From assembly GCF_001675285.1 (NCBI RefSeq), contig NZ_LSGQ01000030.1, positions 620,001 to 684,000 on the forward strand: DNA of 64,000 bases, written 5' to 3'. Each line of letters begins with the position of its first letter. Within the stretch, counting starts at the first letter, position 1. The translations under genes were made by a program, and so were the position numbers. This document shows positions 23,299 through 32,781 of the stretch, piece by piece. The notes below the pieces were generated by a model. The model worked only from the letters and a program-made list of their open reading frames with translations. It had not been told where the DNA came from and did no database searches. The stretch is from Elizabethkingia miricola (GTDB lineage: Bacteria; Bacteroidota; Bacteroidia; Flavobacteriales; Weeksellaceae).

Positions 23299-24513
23299 AT
23301 GCTAGAAAAAAAAGAACATCAGTATGAAAAGGCGGTCTTGGTAGGTCTTATTACCAAAGATCAGGATGAGGAGAAACTAAAAGAATATATGGACGAACTG
23401 GAGTTTCTTGCCTATACAGCAGGAGCTACGGTCGAAAAAAGATTTACCCAGAAAATGTCCCAACCGGACTCTAAAACATTTGTAGGTAAAGGTAAAGCTG
23501 AAGAGATACGGGACTATGTAAAGGAAAATGAGATAGGAACTGTTATTTTTGATGATGAACTTTCTCCTTCTCAGTTAAAGAATCTGGAAAGAGATATAGA
23601 AGTTAAAATTCTGGACAGAACCAATCTTATTCTGGATATTTTCGCTCAACGCGCTCAGACTTCCTATGCCAGAACACAGGTAGAGCTTGCACAATATGAA
23701 TATCTGTTGCCACGTCTTACCAGGATGTGGACCCACTTGGAGCGTCAGCGTGGAGGTATTGGTATGAGGGGGCCTGGTGAAACTGAGATTGAAACTGACC
23801 GCCGTATTATTCGTGACAGAATATCTTTATTAAAAGATAAACTGAAAACAATAGACCGTCAAATGGCAACTCAGAGGAATAACCGCGGAAAAATGGTTCG
23901 CGTTGCTTTGGTAGGCTATACCAATGTGGGGAAATCTACTCTGATGAATTCCTTGTCTAAATCTGAAGTATTTGCTGAAAACAAACTTTTTGCAACACTG
24001 GATACCACAGTAAGAAAGGTGGTAATAGGTAATCTTCCTTTCCTGTTGACGGATACGGTGGGATTCATTCGTAAACTGCCAACACAGTTGGTAGAATCTT
24101 TCAAATCAACATTGGATGAGGTACGTGAAGCAGATTTATTGATTCATGTTGTAGACATCTCACACGAAAGTTTTGAAGACCATGTTAATTCAGTAAACGA
24201 AATTTTACAGGAAATAGATGCACACAAAAAGCCTGTACTTATGGTGTTCAATAAAATTGATGATTTCAGCTATGAGAAAAAAGCTGAAGATGATCTGACA
24301 CCAGCTACACGGAAAAATGTTTCCCTTGAAGAATGGAAAAATACATGGATGGCAAAATCTAAACATCCTACAGTTTTCATTTCTGCTCTTACAAAGGAAA
24401 ACTTCCCCGAGATGAAAAAAATGATCTATGATGAGGTTCTTAAGATTCATATTTCAAGATTCCCATATAATGATTTCCTTTTCGAATATTATGACGATGA
24501 AGAAGTAGAATAA
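23299..24513 (+). CDS. hflX: Ribosome-associated GTPase HflX
   Basis: 404 residues from the ATG at 23299. A longer in-frame extension starting with GTG at 23227 is hydrophobic, unlike any HflX, and is rejected. The N-terminal HflX domain (KAVLVGLITKDQ) is followed by the glycine-rich linker RGGIGMRGPGETEIETDRR and the G domain with GYTNVGKST (about 209-217), DTVGFIRKLP and FNKID. HflX binds and splits stalled 70S ribosomes. A TATTTTTG box at 23288-23295 lies so close to the ATG that it would give a nearly leaderless message, so it may not be the promoter. Confidence 0.93.
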   Translation: MLEKKEHQYEKAVLVGLITKDQDEEKLKEYMDELEFLAYTAGATVEKRFTQKMSQPDSKTFVGKGKAEEIRDYVKENEIGTVIFDDELSPSQLKNLERDIEVKILDRTNLILDIFAQRAQTSYARTQVELAQYEYLLPRLTRMWTHLERQRGGIGMRGPGETEIETDRRIIRDRISLLKDKLKTIDRQMATQRNNRGKMVRVALVGYTNVGKSTLMNSLSKSEVFAENKLFATLDTTVRKVVIGNLPFLLTDTVGFIRKLPTQLVESFKSTLDEVREADLLIHVVDISHESFEDHVNSVNEILQEIDAHKKPVLMVFNKIDDFSYEKKAEDDLTPATRKNVSLEEWKNTWMAKSKHPTVFISALTKENFPEMKKMIYDEVLKIHISRFPYNDFLFEYYDDEEVE

Positions 24514-24552
24514 TAAATAAACTAAAAAACACAACAAGAAGAAAAAAGAAGG

Positions 24553-25827
24553 ATGGAGTTATATTATTCGTTTTCTGCACTTATAGTGCTGGCATCTATT
24601 TTTGCCTATATCAATTACCGATTTTTGAAACTTCCCAGTACGATTGGGATTATGGTTATTGCCATTGTTGTTTCTACATTTCTGGTATTATTCGGAGAAA
24701 GTGTGCTGCCTAAAACATTTGTAAGGCTAAACCGTTTGATGGATAGTATTGACTTTACGGAAGTATTGATGGGAGCTATGCTTAACTTTTTATTATTTGC
24801 CGGAGGAATCCATATTAATATTAATGACCTCAAAGAACAGTTTCGACCTGTTTTTATATTTTCAACAGTGGGTGTGGTAATCTCCACCTTTGTAGTCGGT
24901 TTTGGAGTTTATTATATCTTTCCGCTTGTAGGGGTGCATATTCCTTTCCTGTATTGCCTTGTATTTGGTGCCCTGATTTCACCAACTGATCCTGTAGCGG
25001 TACTCAGTATTCTGAAGCAGGCAAAAGTATCTAAATCACTCGAAACAAAAGTTGCCGGAGAATCGTTATTCAACGATGGTATGGCTGTCGTTGTTTTTAC
25101 AGTGGTACTGCAGTTAGCGGTAGGGAAAGAGGTGGATCTTGGAATAGAAAATATTTCTCTTTTGTTACTTCATGAAGCCGGCGGGGGATTGTTACTCGGT
25201 GTTCTGTTAGGTTGGGTTACTTCCAGACTGATGAGAGAGGTCGACGATTATATTATATCCGTACTGGTTACACTGTCCGTAGTGATGGGAGGTTACCTTA
25301 TTGCACGACAACTACATATTTCAGGACCATTAACGATGGTTGCTGCAGGTTTGTTTATGGGGAATTTCAATGTTAATTTCAAAATGAAATCTGTTACCCA
25401 GGACTATCTTATTAAATTCTGGGAGCTGATAGATGAAATTCTGAATGCCGTTTTGTTCCTTTTTATAGGCTTTGAACTTTTAATGATAAAGGATCTCCAG
25501 AACTTTGTAATCCCTGGAATTATAGCCATTGCCGTAGTATTATTAGCCAGAGTTATTTCTATATGGGGCCCAACACAGTTTATGTCTTTCAGAAGCCGAT
25601 TTAGTCCGCAAACGATTAAGGTTTTGATATGGGGTGGAATTCGGGGAGGAGTATCCATTGCCTTGGCAATGTCTATTCCAAAGAACGAATACAGTACGGC
25701 TATCCTTAGTATTACTTACTTTGTTGTGGTATTCTCTATTATTGTACAGGGTCTTACTATTGGTAAGGTGGCCAATCCTAAAAAGATTGCAAACGAAGAA
25801 AAAGAGCAGGAATCTATTTCAGAATAA
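24553..25827 (+). CDS. CPA1-type cation:proton antiporter
   Basis: 424 residues with about 12 membrane helices. Family marks are SPTDPVAVLSIL in the fifth helix region, GESLFNDGMAVVVFTV (the Na+/H+ exchanger FNDG motif) and WGGIRGGVSIALAMSIP near the C-terminus. It should exchange Na+ or K+ for protons across the inner membrane for pH and salt homeostasis; the ion cannot be read from the sequence. It lies 39 bases after hflX and 6 before the AlkD-like gene. Confidence 0.9.
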   Translation: MELYYSFSALIVLASIFAYINYRFLKLPSTIGIMVIAIVVSTFLVLFGESVLPKTFVRLNRLMDSIDFTEVLMGAMLNFLLFAGGIHININDLKEQFRPVFIFSTVGVVISTFVVGFGVYYIFPLVGVHIPFLYCLVFGALISPTDPVAVLSILKQAKVSKSLETKVAGESLFNDGMAVVVFTVVLQLAVGKEVDLGIENISLLLLHEAGGGLLLGVLLGWVTSRLMREVDDYIISVLVTLSVVMGGYLIARQLHISGPLTMVAAGLFMGNFNVNFKMKSVTQDYLIKFWELIDEILNAVLFLFIGFELLMIKDLQNFVIPGIIAIAVVLLARVISIWGPTQFMSFRSRFSPQTIKVLIWGGIRGGVSIALAMSIPKNEYSTAILSITYFVVVFSIIVQGLTIGKVANPKKIANEEKEQESISE

Positions 25828-25833
25828 CAGCAT

Positions 25834-26565
25834 ATGAAAGGAAAAGCGGAACATATAGGGCAACAGATAGAAGAAGCTCTTCAAATGCTTTCTACACCAG
25901 AAAGAGCCGTTCAGATGCCGCGATATTTCAAAACCGGAAAAGGAGAGTATGGAGAAGGAGATATATTTTATGGTGTTTCCGTTCCCGATCAGCGAAGTGT
26001 TGCAAAAGAATTTTATAAAGATATTTCAATGGAAGAGCTTTCGGAGGTATTGAAATCCGAAGTACATGAAATGCGATTAACAGCAATCCTTATTCTGGTT
26101 GCCAAATATGAAAAGGCAAAAAGCAGTACAGAAAAAAGAAAGTTGGTAGATTTTTATCTCGATCATCTTGAATATGTGAACAACTGGGATATTGTAGACT
26201 CTTCAGCGCATAAAATATTGGGCGATTATGCTTTCCACAATGGCGAGGAAGGAATATTATACAGGCTTTCCTCAGATGAGAATATGTGGAAGAAGAGAGT
26301 AGCAGTAGTAGGTTCGTTCTGGTTTATAAAGAATAGGCATTACGAGCTAACACAGAATCTGGTGCTGAATAATCTAAAACATCCGCACGATCTAATGCAT
26401 AAAGCCAATGGTTGGATGCTTCGTGAAATAGGGAAGAAGGATGAAAGTGTAATGCTGGATTTCCTCAATAAGCACTATAAAGAAATGCCGAGAACAAGTC
26501 TTCGCTATGCTATTGAAAGATTGGATGAGGACCTTAGGCAAGACTATCTTAAGGGAAATATTTAA
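25834..26565 (+). CDS. AlkD-like DNA alkylation repair protein
   Basis: 243 residues, made of ALK/HEAT-like helical repeats. Typical segments are FYGVSVPDQRSVAKEFY, EMRLTAILILV, YVNNWDIVDSSAHKILG (the conserved NWD-x-VD-x-S motif of the active groove) and WKKRVAVVGSFWFI. AlkD-type glycosylases remove bulky N3/N7 alkylated purines without base flipping. Close to the antiporter stop (6 bases), so co-transcribed; converges with the globin gene, which it overlaps by 4 bases. Confidence 0.9.
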   Translation: MKGKAEHIGQQIEEALQMLSTPERAVQMPRYFKTGKGEYGEGDIFYGVSVPDQRSVAKEFYKDISMEELSEVLKSEVHEMRLTAILILVAKYEKAKSSTEKRKLVDFYLDHLEYVNNWDIVDSSAHKILGDYAFHNGEEGILYRLSSDENMWKKRVAVVGSFWFIKNRHYELTQNLVLNNLKHPHDLMHKANGWMLREIGKKDESVMLDFLNKHYKEMPRTSLRYAIERLDEDLRQDYLKGNI

Positions 26566-26942
26566 AGTCTTCTTGCCATTTCCATTTTATAAGCCATAAG
26601 ACTTGCAATGTTGTTGGCTTTGTATATAGCTAAGTCCGCATTTTTTCCAGAAAAGTTTTCTTCCACTGTTTCTGTCCATAGCTTTATCCAGTGTTCAAAA
26701 TGCTTTTTCTCAATAGCTTTTATTTCATTAATTGGAAAATGGACGCGCATTGGATTTCCTTTATAAGTCATTTGACCAAAAAGAATAGACTCCCAAAAGT
26801 CATACATCTTGGGCAAATGCTTGCTCCAGTCGACTTTGCCAATGTCATTGAAGAATAAGCCTATCTTGTTGTCTGTCTGAATTTTCTGATAAAATTTGTT
26901 TACCAACAATTCTATATCTTCTCTGGTTTCCAAGTCATTCAT
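26562..26942 (-). CDS. Group III truncated haemoglobin
   Basis: 126 residues from the ATG complementary to 26940-26942; an upstream ATG at 26978 adds 12 residues not expected in the family. The pattern FYQKIQTDNKIGLFFND, then DFWESILFGQMTYKGNPMRVH and HFEHWIKLW, is that of group III truncated globins: the WESILFG-YxGNP segment is diagnostic and the proximal histidine is in KKHFEHW. These bind haem and oxygen or NO in the cytosol; the physiological role is unclear. Confidence 0.9.
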   Translation of the reverse strand: MNDLETREDIELLVNKFYQKIQTDNKIGLFFNDIGKVDWSKHLPKMYDFWESILFGQMTYKGNPMRVHFPINEIKAIEKKHFEHWIKLWTETVEENFSGKNADLAIYKANNIASLMAYKMEMARRL

Positions 26943-27035
26943 TCCCACTATTTTTATCAAAGGTACAATGAGAAGCAATGCTTTACAAAATTTTAAAGAC
27001 TGATTAATTACATATCCTTAATTTTGTAGCTTATT

Positions 27036-27527
27036 ATGGATTTAAAATATTACGCAGAACAGGCTAAGCTAAAACATAAAGAACATAAAAAGTTTCTGGA
27101 TTCTCTTAAAAAGAAACCGCCTAAAAATCTGGATTATGTTGTACAGGAAACTCATGATGAGGTTTTCGAAGAAATTGATTGTCTGCAATGTGCTAATTGC
27201 TGTAAAACAACGGGACCATTATTTACTGAAAAGGATATAGAGCGGGTTGCAAAACATCTTCGCATGAAAGCTTCTGACTTTGAGGATAAGTTTCTGAGGG
27301 TGGATGAAGATCAGGATAAGGTTTTGCAAGCCTTGCCGTGCTTTTTTCTGATGGATGATAATAAGTGTTCTATTTATGAGGTAAGGCCTAAAGCTTGCCG
27401 TGAATATCCACATACAGACCGAAAAAAAATTTACCAGATTAATAATCTTACATTAAAGAACACGATTATATGTCCTGCAGCTTATACCTTCGTAGAGAAA
27501 ATTAGAAAAAATTTGGAAAAAAAGTAA
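27036..27527 (+). CDS. YkgJ-family cysteine-cluster protein
   Basis: 163 residues. The cysteine pattern CLQCANCC (about 50-57), then CFFLMDDNKCSIYEVRPKACREYP, and a final IICPAAY, forms the putative zinc- or iron-chelating domain of the YkgJ family. No signal peptide. Function unknown in general; often thought to bind Fe or Zn. TAATTTTG at 27019-27026 is a -7-like box ten bases before the ATG. Confidence 0.88.
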   Translation: MDLKYYAEQAKLKHKEHKKFLDSLKKKPPKNLDYVVQETHDEVFEEIDCLQCANCCKTTGPLFTEKDIERVAKHLRMKASDFEDKFLRVDEDQDKVLQALPCFFLMDDNKCSIYEVRPKACREYPHTDRKKIYQINNLTLKNTIICPAAYTFVEKIRKNLEKK

Positions 27528-27653
27528 ACGTATTCCCAATGAATACTAAATAATGTCAAAGTGCGTTAAAGTTATATAATGTAAACAATTTCAAATAGAT
27601 AATGGTCGTTTTAAAACTGAACACTAAAATTTAATTTTTAAAAACGAAACATT

Positions 27654-27932
27654 ATGAAAAGGTTATTTTTCTCAGCCATTTTACTGGCTTTAGGTACAGG
27701 TGCTACATTTGCTCAGTCAACAACTCAGGACACTACTAAGAAAACTACTACAACGACAACAGAAGTAGCAACAACACCTTCTACAAGTACAACAACTACG
27801 GCTCCGGCTAAAACATCGACAGAGGTGAGTACAACAACTACTGTAAATACAGATGACAAGAAGCAGCCGGAAACAAACGATCCGAAAGCAACTCACGAGA
27901 AAAAGAAGAAAAAAGAAAAGAAAATTGAGTAA
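27654..27932 (+). CDS. Secreted threonine-rich low-complexity protein
   Basis: 92 residues. A signal peptide (1-20, ending FAQ) is followed by a low-complexity stretch of threonine, serine, alanine and lysine and a strongly basic end (KKKKKEKKIE). It is probably exported to the periplasm or surface; no domain is recognised. Low complexity makes homology searches unreliable. The gene is followed by a shared terminator with the convergent gdhA at 27967-27995. Confidence 0.7.
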   Translation: MKRLFFSAILLALGTGATFAQSTTQDTTKKTTTTTTEVATTPSTSTTTTAPAKTSTEVSTTTTVNTDDKKQPETNDPKATHEKKKKKEKKIE

Positions 27933-27966
27933 TCCAAATATTCGCTATTTAGTTTTTCTTCAAAAT

Positions 27967-27995
27967 AAAAAGGATGGTTCAAAACCATCCTTTTT
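27967..27995. terminator. Bidirectional terminator between the Thr-rich gene and gdhA
   Basis: Stem AAAAAGGATGGTT (27967-27979) and AACCATCCTTTTT (27983-27995), loop CAA, so both flanking convergent genes can use it. Confidence 0.9.
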
Positions 27996-28021
27996 ACTTC
28001 TTCATATTTTACTTTTTGTTT

Positions 28022-29386
28022 CTATACAACACCTTGTGCAAGCATAGCTTCTGCTACTTTCACAAATCCGGCAATGTTAGCTCCTTTTACATAGTTTACA
28101 TAACCATCTTCATCTTTACCGTAGTCTCTACAAGCTTTGTGAATACCTATCATAATTTCTTTAAGACGAGCATCTACTTCTTCAGAAGACCAGTTAAGAC
28201 GTAGAGAGTTCTGCGTCATTTCAAGACCAGAAGTCGCAACACCACCAGCGTTAGATGCTTTACCAGGAGAGAACAATACTTTGTTATCCAGGAAGTAGTT
28301 AATAGCATCTAAAGTAGAAGGCATATTAGCCGCTTCAGTTACACAGATACATCCATTAGCTACTAATAACTTAGCATCTTCAAGATCTAATTCATTCTGT
28401 GTTGCAGAAGGAATAGCAACATCACATTTTACCTCCCAAGGTCTCTTACCTGGAACAAACGTTGCAGAAGGGTATTTCTTAGCGTAATCTTCAGCTCTGT
28501 TGTTACCTGAAGCACGAAGTTCTAATAGATAATCAATCTTGTCTCCAGAGATTCCTTCCGGATCATAGATGTATCCGTCCGGACCAGAAAGCGTAATAGC
28601 TTTACCTCCTAACTGGTCGATTTTTTTGATTACACCCCATGCTACGTTTCCGAATCCGGAAACTGCAAAAGTTTTGCCGCTGATGCTTTCACCAATAGTT
28701 TTTAGCATCTGCTCGCAGAAGTATACTACACCGTATCCTGTAGCTTCAGGACGGATAAGTGAACCTCCGTATGCAAGTCCTTTTCCGGTAAGTACACCGG
28801 TAAATTCGTTTCTTATTTTTTTGTACTGACCAAATAGGTAACCGATTTCTCTTGCACCAACACCGATATCTCCAGCAGGAACGTCAGTGTCTGGCCCGAT
28901 GTGCTTGCAAAGCTCTGTCATGAAAGCCTGGCAGAAACGCATAATTTCGTTGTCAGATTTTCCACTTGGATCAAAATCTGCACCACCTTTTCCTCCACCC
29001 ATTGGTAGAGTTGTTAAGCTGTTTTTGAATACTTGTTCAAATGCTAAGAACTTTAGTACACTTAGGTTAACGGTAGGGTGGAAACGTAATCCTCCTTTAT
29101 ATGGTCCGATTGCAGAATTCATCTGAATTCTGAAACCTCTGTTTACCTGAATTTCTCCTTTATCATCAAACCATGGAACACGGAAAATAATTACTCTTTC
29201 AGGTTCAGCCATTCTTTCCAATAGCTTGAATCCTTTGTACTGATCTTTTGAAAGAATGAACGGAATCACCGTTACAGCTACTTCGCGTACGGCTTGAATA
29301 AACTCTGGTTCATTAGGGTTTTTGGCTTCAATATAAGCCATAAAGCGGTCAATTTCCTGTTGTACTTCTGCACTAAATTGTTCCAT
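28022..29386 (-). CDS. gdhA: NADP-type glutamate dehydrogenase
   Basis: 454 residues, hexameric bacterial size class. Catalyses interconversion of 2-oxoglutarate plus ammonium and glutamate. Marks: substrate loop PLPMGGGKGGADFDP region with the catalytic lysine (GGGKGGADFDPSGKS), PAGDIGVGAREIGYLFGQYKKI, and a nucleotide-binding FAVSGFGNVAWGV. The NADP preference is judged from overall similarity to the 450-residue anabolic enzymes, not proved. It has a textbook promoter at 29409-29438 and a short leader. Confidence 0.95.
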   Translation of the reverse strand: MEQFSAEVQQEIDRFMAYIEAKNPNEPEFIQAVREVAVTVIPFILSKDQYKGFKLLERMAEPERVIIFRVPWFDDKGEIQVNRGFRIQMNSAIGPYKGGLRFHPTVNLSVLKFLAFEQVFKNSLTTLPMGGGKGGADFDPSGKSDNEIMRFCQAFMTELCKHIGPDTDVPAGDIGVGAREIGYLFGQYKKIRNEFTGVLTGKGLAYGGSLIRPEATGYGVVYFCEQMLKTIGESISGKTFAVSGFGNVAWGVIKKIDQLGGKAITLSGPDGYIYDPEGISGDKIDYLLELRASGNNRAEDYAKKYPSATFVPGKRPWEVKCDVAIPSATQNELDLEDAKLLVANGCICVTEAANMPSTLDAINYFLDNKVLFSPGKASNAGGVATSGLEMTQNSLRLNWSSEEVDARLKEIMIGIHKACRDYGKDEDGYVNYVKGANIAGFVKVAEAMLAQGVV

Positions 29387-29408
29387 TAGAATTTGATTTT
29401 TGTCCGAA

Positions 29409-29438
29409 CAAAGTTAAAATTTTTCCCATATCTACCAA
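29409..29438 (-). promoter_or_regulatory. Promoter of gdhA
   Basis: Minus strand: TTG (29436-29438), 19-bp spacer, TAACTTTG (29409-29416), the Bacteroidota -33/-7 arrangement. The -7 box ends 22 bases before the gdhA ATG. Confidence 0.7.
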
Positions 29439-29571
29439 GGAATATTTTGAATTTCAGTAAAATTTAAAAAAAATACGGGTTTGTTTTAAAAATTTTACAA
29501 TTTACTTTTGTTTGTTAGAAAGTTTCATTCTTTATTCATTAAATAATATAATATTAAGAAATTGTTAATTC

Positions 29572-30681
29572 TCAGCTTGGGTAATATTGTCTCCCGGAAG
29601 AGGCTTTAATGTGCCCCAAAAGTTCCAGATCTAATATTAGGGGTAAAATTTTATAAACCGGGAGAGATACTTTTTCGGCAATTTCATCCGGATTTATATT
29701 AGGGGAATCTGTAATAACAGATAGGATCAGTTGTTGCTCCGATGTAAGGTTCGCTGGGATCTCTTTTTCGTGAAATAGAGGGAGCTGTTCCACGGGTTTG
29801 ACAAGAAGTCCCAAATAGTCAATCGTATCAGGAATGGAAACAATAATTCTTGCTTTGTTTTGTGAAATCAAAAGGTTGCATCCCTGGCTGTATTTATCTT
29901 CAATTGGCCCCGGAAGAGCCAGTACTTCACGGTTATATATATTGGCATAATTAGCAGTACTTACAGAGCCTCCGCCATAAGCTGTTTCTGTTATGATGGT
30001 AGTGGGTGATATACCGGCAATAATTCTGTTTCTCTGAATAAAACTTTCTCTTATCGGTGGTTGTGATGAATTGAATTCTGTAAAAAGACAGCCGTTTTGT
30101 TCCAGAATTTTATCAGCTAATTTTCTGTTTTTGTCAGGATACAGCATATGAAAACCATGTGCTAATACTGCGACAGTGGGGACGTGATTTTTTAAAGATT
30201 CTTCGTGTGTATAAGCATCTGTACCCACAGCAAGTCCGCTAACTGTTTGGATATTGTTATCTTTTAGAGAGTACAGAAATTCAGTAATAAACTCTTTACC
30301 ATACTTCGAGCTTTTTCTTGTGCCTACTATACTAATATTTGTCCTTTGGTAATCAAATTTTCCTTTCTGATAGAGTATCGCCGGTGCATCGTCGCACTCG
30401 TTTAATAATCCTGGGGAATTTCCCTGATGAGAAAGTAAAATCTGAATGTTATTCTTATAGCAGAATTCTAGTTCTGTTTCGGCGAATTGTAAATGAGAAT
30501 CTTTTCCTATATCTTCCGCTATTTTGTTTCCAATACCATATAATTTTATCAGCTCATGTTTGTGCAGGTTCCATGCTTTTTGAGCGGAGCCTGTTGTATT
30601 GACTATTTTCTTGAAGTATAAATCACCGATCTGCGGGCAATGTCTTAACGCTATGGAATAAAGATGCTCTTCGGAAAACAT
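29572..30681 (-). CDS. dprA: DNA-processing protein DprA
   Basis: 369 residues. DprA binds incoming single-stranded DNA and loads RecA during natural transformation. The Rossmann-like core shows ISIVGTRKSSKYG, SGLAVGTDAYTH and EVLALPGPIEDKYSQGCN. The C-terminal ~65 residues are the winged-helix DML1-like domain (LTSEQQLILSVI..DSPNINPDEIAEKVSL). The rhomboid gene is 37 bases upstream on the same strand. Confidence 0.93.
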   Translation of the reverse strand: MFSEEHLYSIALRHCPQIGDLYFKKIVNTTGSAQKAWNLHKHELIKLYGIGNKIAEDIGKDSHLQFAETELEFCYKNNIQILLSHQGNSPGLLNECDDAPAILYQKGKFDYQRTNISIVGTRKSSKYGKEFITEFLYSLKDNNIQTVSGLAVGTDAYTHEESLKNHVPTVAVLAHGFHMLYPDKNRKLADKILEQNGCLFTEFNSSQPPIRESFIQRNRIIAGISPTTIITETAYGGGSVSTANYANIYNREVLALPGPIEDKYSQGCNLLISQNKARIIVSIPDTIDYLGLLVKPVEQLPLFHEKEIPANLTSEQQLILSVITDSPNINPDEIAEKVSLPVYKILPLILDLELLGHIKASSGRQYYPS

Positions 30682-30718
30682 TTAAAATGTGTTTCCTTAA
30701 AAATAAGAAAATTATTAA

Positions 30719-31486
30719 TTATTTTTTTCTTATTTCATCTAAAAAATCCCAAATATCTTCTTTTTTTCTGTAAGGAAGCTCTCTGAAGTCTTCCGGATTT
30801 TCCTGAATATATTTCTGCCAAAGGATATCGTCTTTCTCATTATAATACTCAGGATATTCCCAAATGAATTTTCTTCTTTTTTCTCCTTTATCTTTATAGA
30901 TAAAGGCCATAATAATACCTATAACGGCCCCTGATAAATGGGATTGCCAGGATATCCGGCTCGGTTCATTTAACGTGAAGAGAAGCTCTTCAGGAATCAT
31001 TCCCCATATCATACTACCATAATAAAGGGCTACTATAAGTGATACCGTTAATAATTTTAGGTTCCATCGTATAACACCACTGGCGAAAAGAAAGAATGCG
31101 AGTACATATATAACACCACTGGCACCAATAATACAAGAGGTATAGGTCTGGTGATCGAATAAATTAATTGATGGTGTCATCCATACAGCTAAACCGGAAA
31201 ATAGCCAGCCATAAAGCATAACTCTATCCGCTACGGATCCGTAAAACTGGTATAGTAATGAGCTTAATACAACCAGAGGTAATGAGTTACCGAGTATATG
31301 CTCCCAACTTCCATGTAAAAAAGGTGAAAAGAAAATGCCTTTAAGCCCTGAAGGAACCAATGGTATAATAGCACCATCACAACCTTCGATCAGTCCAAGG
31401 TTCTGTACGAGAAATCCTAACCATATTGCGGCTAAAAAAAGTAAAGGCATAATAATAGCCTTTGGATGTATAACTCCTTTGAACAT
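30719..31486 (-). CDS. Rhomboid-family intramembrane serine protease
   Basis: 255 residues with about six membrane helices in the first ~195 and a charged cytoplasmic C-terminal tail. The catalytic serine is in GASGVIYVL (GxSG) and the histidine in SHLSGAVIG; the HxxxN oxyanion motif appears as HILGNS. Rhomboids cleave membrane proteins within the bilayer; the substrate here is unknown. Upstream of dprA, divergent to the DUF3078 gene. Confidence 0.9.
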   Translation of the reverse strand: MFKGVIHPKAIIMPLLFLAAIWLGFLVQNLGLIEGCDGAIIPLVPSGLKGIFFSPFLHGSWEHILGNSLPLVVLSSLLYQFYGSVADRVMLYGWLFSGLAVWMTPSINLFDHQTYTSCIIGASGVIYVLAFFLFASGVIRWNLKLLTVSLIVALYYGSMIWGMIPEELLFTLNEPSRISWQSHLSGAVIGIIMAFIYKDKGEKRRKFIWEYPEYYNEKDDILWQKYIQENPEDFRELPYRKKEDIWDFLDEIRKK

Positions 31487-31644
31487 AATTAAAAAGTGCG
31501 CAAAAGTTTTGCCATACTATTTACGATTTATTTTTGGCATCTTTTGACATAAAATGAGTATTTATTCGTTTTTAAATAGTCATAGAAGTGACAAAATTTC
31601 TTTTTTTATAAAGAAGTTGTATTTTTGAACGAATTTTAAAAAGA

Positions 31645-32775
31645 TTGGAAAAAATGAATAGGGTTTTAATAGGTACGTTGTTCTTTTTTGCAATGCTGGT
31701 TTCGGCTCAGCATGCAAAAACAAAAGCTGTTATCGATTCTATTAATCAGGCTAAATGGAAAGAAAACAGTGTAAACGTGGATAGTCTTTCTAATTTCAGC
31801 ATGGTGAAAATTCCAAGAATAAAAATAGATACTATTATTATTCAGCAGCCTGTACTTATAGGTGCACTAACAGAGCCAATTCCGGTAACACCTTATCAGA
31901 TTATGAGATCTCCAAGTCTTAGAAGATGGTATGTATATGGACAGAATAATGTTTTGTTTAACCAGGCAGCTTTCTCTAACTGGAATGCAGGGGGAAATAA
32001 TAGTGTCGGAATAAATGCTAAGGTGAATTACAGCCTGATTTATAAAAAAGGAAGACATTTCCTGGACAATAATTTTCAATTAGGCTATGGATTGGTATCT
32101 TCTCAAGGGCAGTCTTCCAGAAAAACAGATGATTACATAAATATCATGTCCAACTATGGTTATGACCTTAGAAAGAATTATTATCTGTCTGCCGGTATAC
32201 AATTTCTTTCTCAGTTTTCTCCGGGATATAATTATTCTACAACACCGGAACCTGTTTATAATGACAGAATATCGAAATTTATGGCTCCGGGATACCTGAA
32301 TATAGGTCTCGGTATCTCTTTCAATCCAAAAGAGAATTTTCAGGTGATATTCCGTCCGGCAACAGGAAGATTTACTTTTGTATTGGATCCGAAGCTTCAG
32401 GTAGCGGGTAATTATGGTTTGGAAAGAAATGGTCAAAGTGTAAGAACGGAGTTTGGTGCATTAGCCAATATTATGTACAAAATCCAGATTATGAAGGATT
32501 TTAGCTTTACCAATCAGCTTAACCTTTTCTCCAGTTATACAAGCCACCCGGAACGGGTTGATATCTCTTATACTGGTGTAGTTAATATTAAATTCAATAA
32601 ATTTATTTCTACTATTATATCTGTTGATTTGTTGTATGATCATGATCAGATCCAAAAATTACAGATGAAGCAGACTTTAGGAGTAGGTATTTCTTATAAT
32701 CTTGGTTTGCAGGCAGAGGACAGACCTGATGGTAAGAAATTTATCAAACCTTTTGCTACAGGAGTAAGAGGATAG
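31645..32775 (+). CDS. DUF3078 outer-membrane-type protein
   Basis: 376 residues with a signal peptide (about 1-22, VSAQ). The mature part has DUF3078 features, starting with WYVYGQNNVLFNQAAFSNWNAGGNNSVG (a very conserved stretch in this family) and then alternating strands typical of an outer-membrane beta-barrel (KVNYSLIYKKGRHFLDNNFQLGYG). Its job is unknown. A TATTTTTG box at 31620-31627 precedes the ATG. The stop is only 6 bases from the end of the convergent yifB gene. Confidence 0.82.
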   Translation: MEKMNRVLIGTLFFFAMLVSAQHAKTKAVIDSINQAKWKENSVNVDSLSNFSMVKIPRIKIDTIIIQQPVLIGALTEPIPVTPYQIMRSPSLRRWYVYGQNNVLFNQAAFSNWNAGGNNSVGINAKVNYSLIYKKGRHFLDNNFQLGYGLVSSQGQSSRKTDDYINIMSNYGYDLRKNYYLSAGIQFLSQFSPGYNYSTTPEPVYNDRISKFMAPGYLNIGLGISFNPKENFQVIFRPATGRFTFVLDPKLQVAGNYGLERNGQSVRTEFGALANIMYKIQIMKDFSFTNQLNLFSSYTSHPERVDISYTGVVNIKFNKFISTIISVDLLYDHDQIQKLQMKQTLGVGISYNLGLQAEDRPDGKKFIKPFATGVRG

Positions 32776-32781
32776 TAGCCT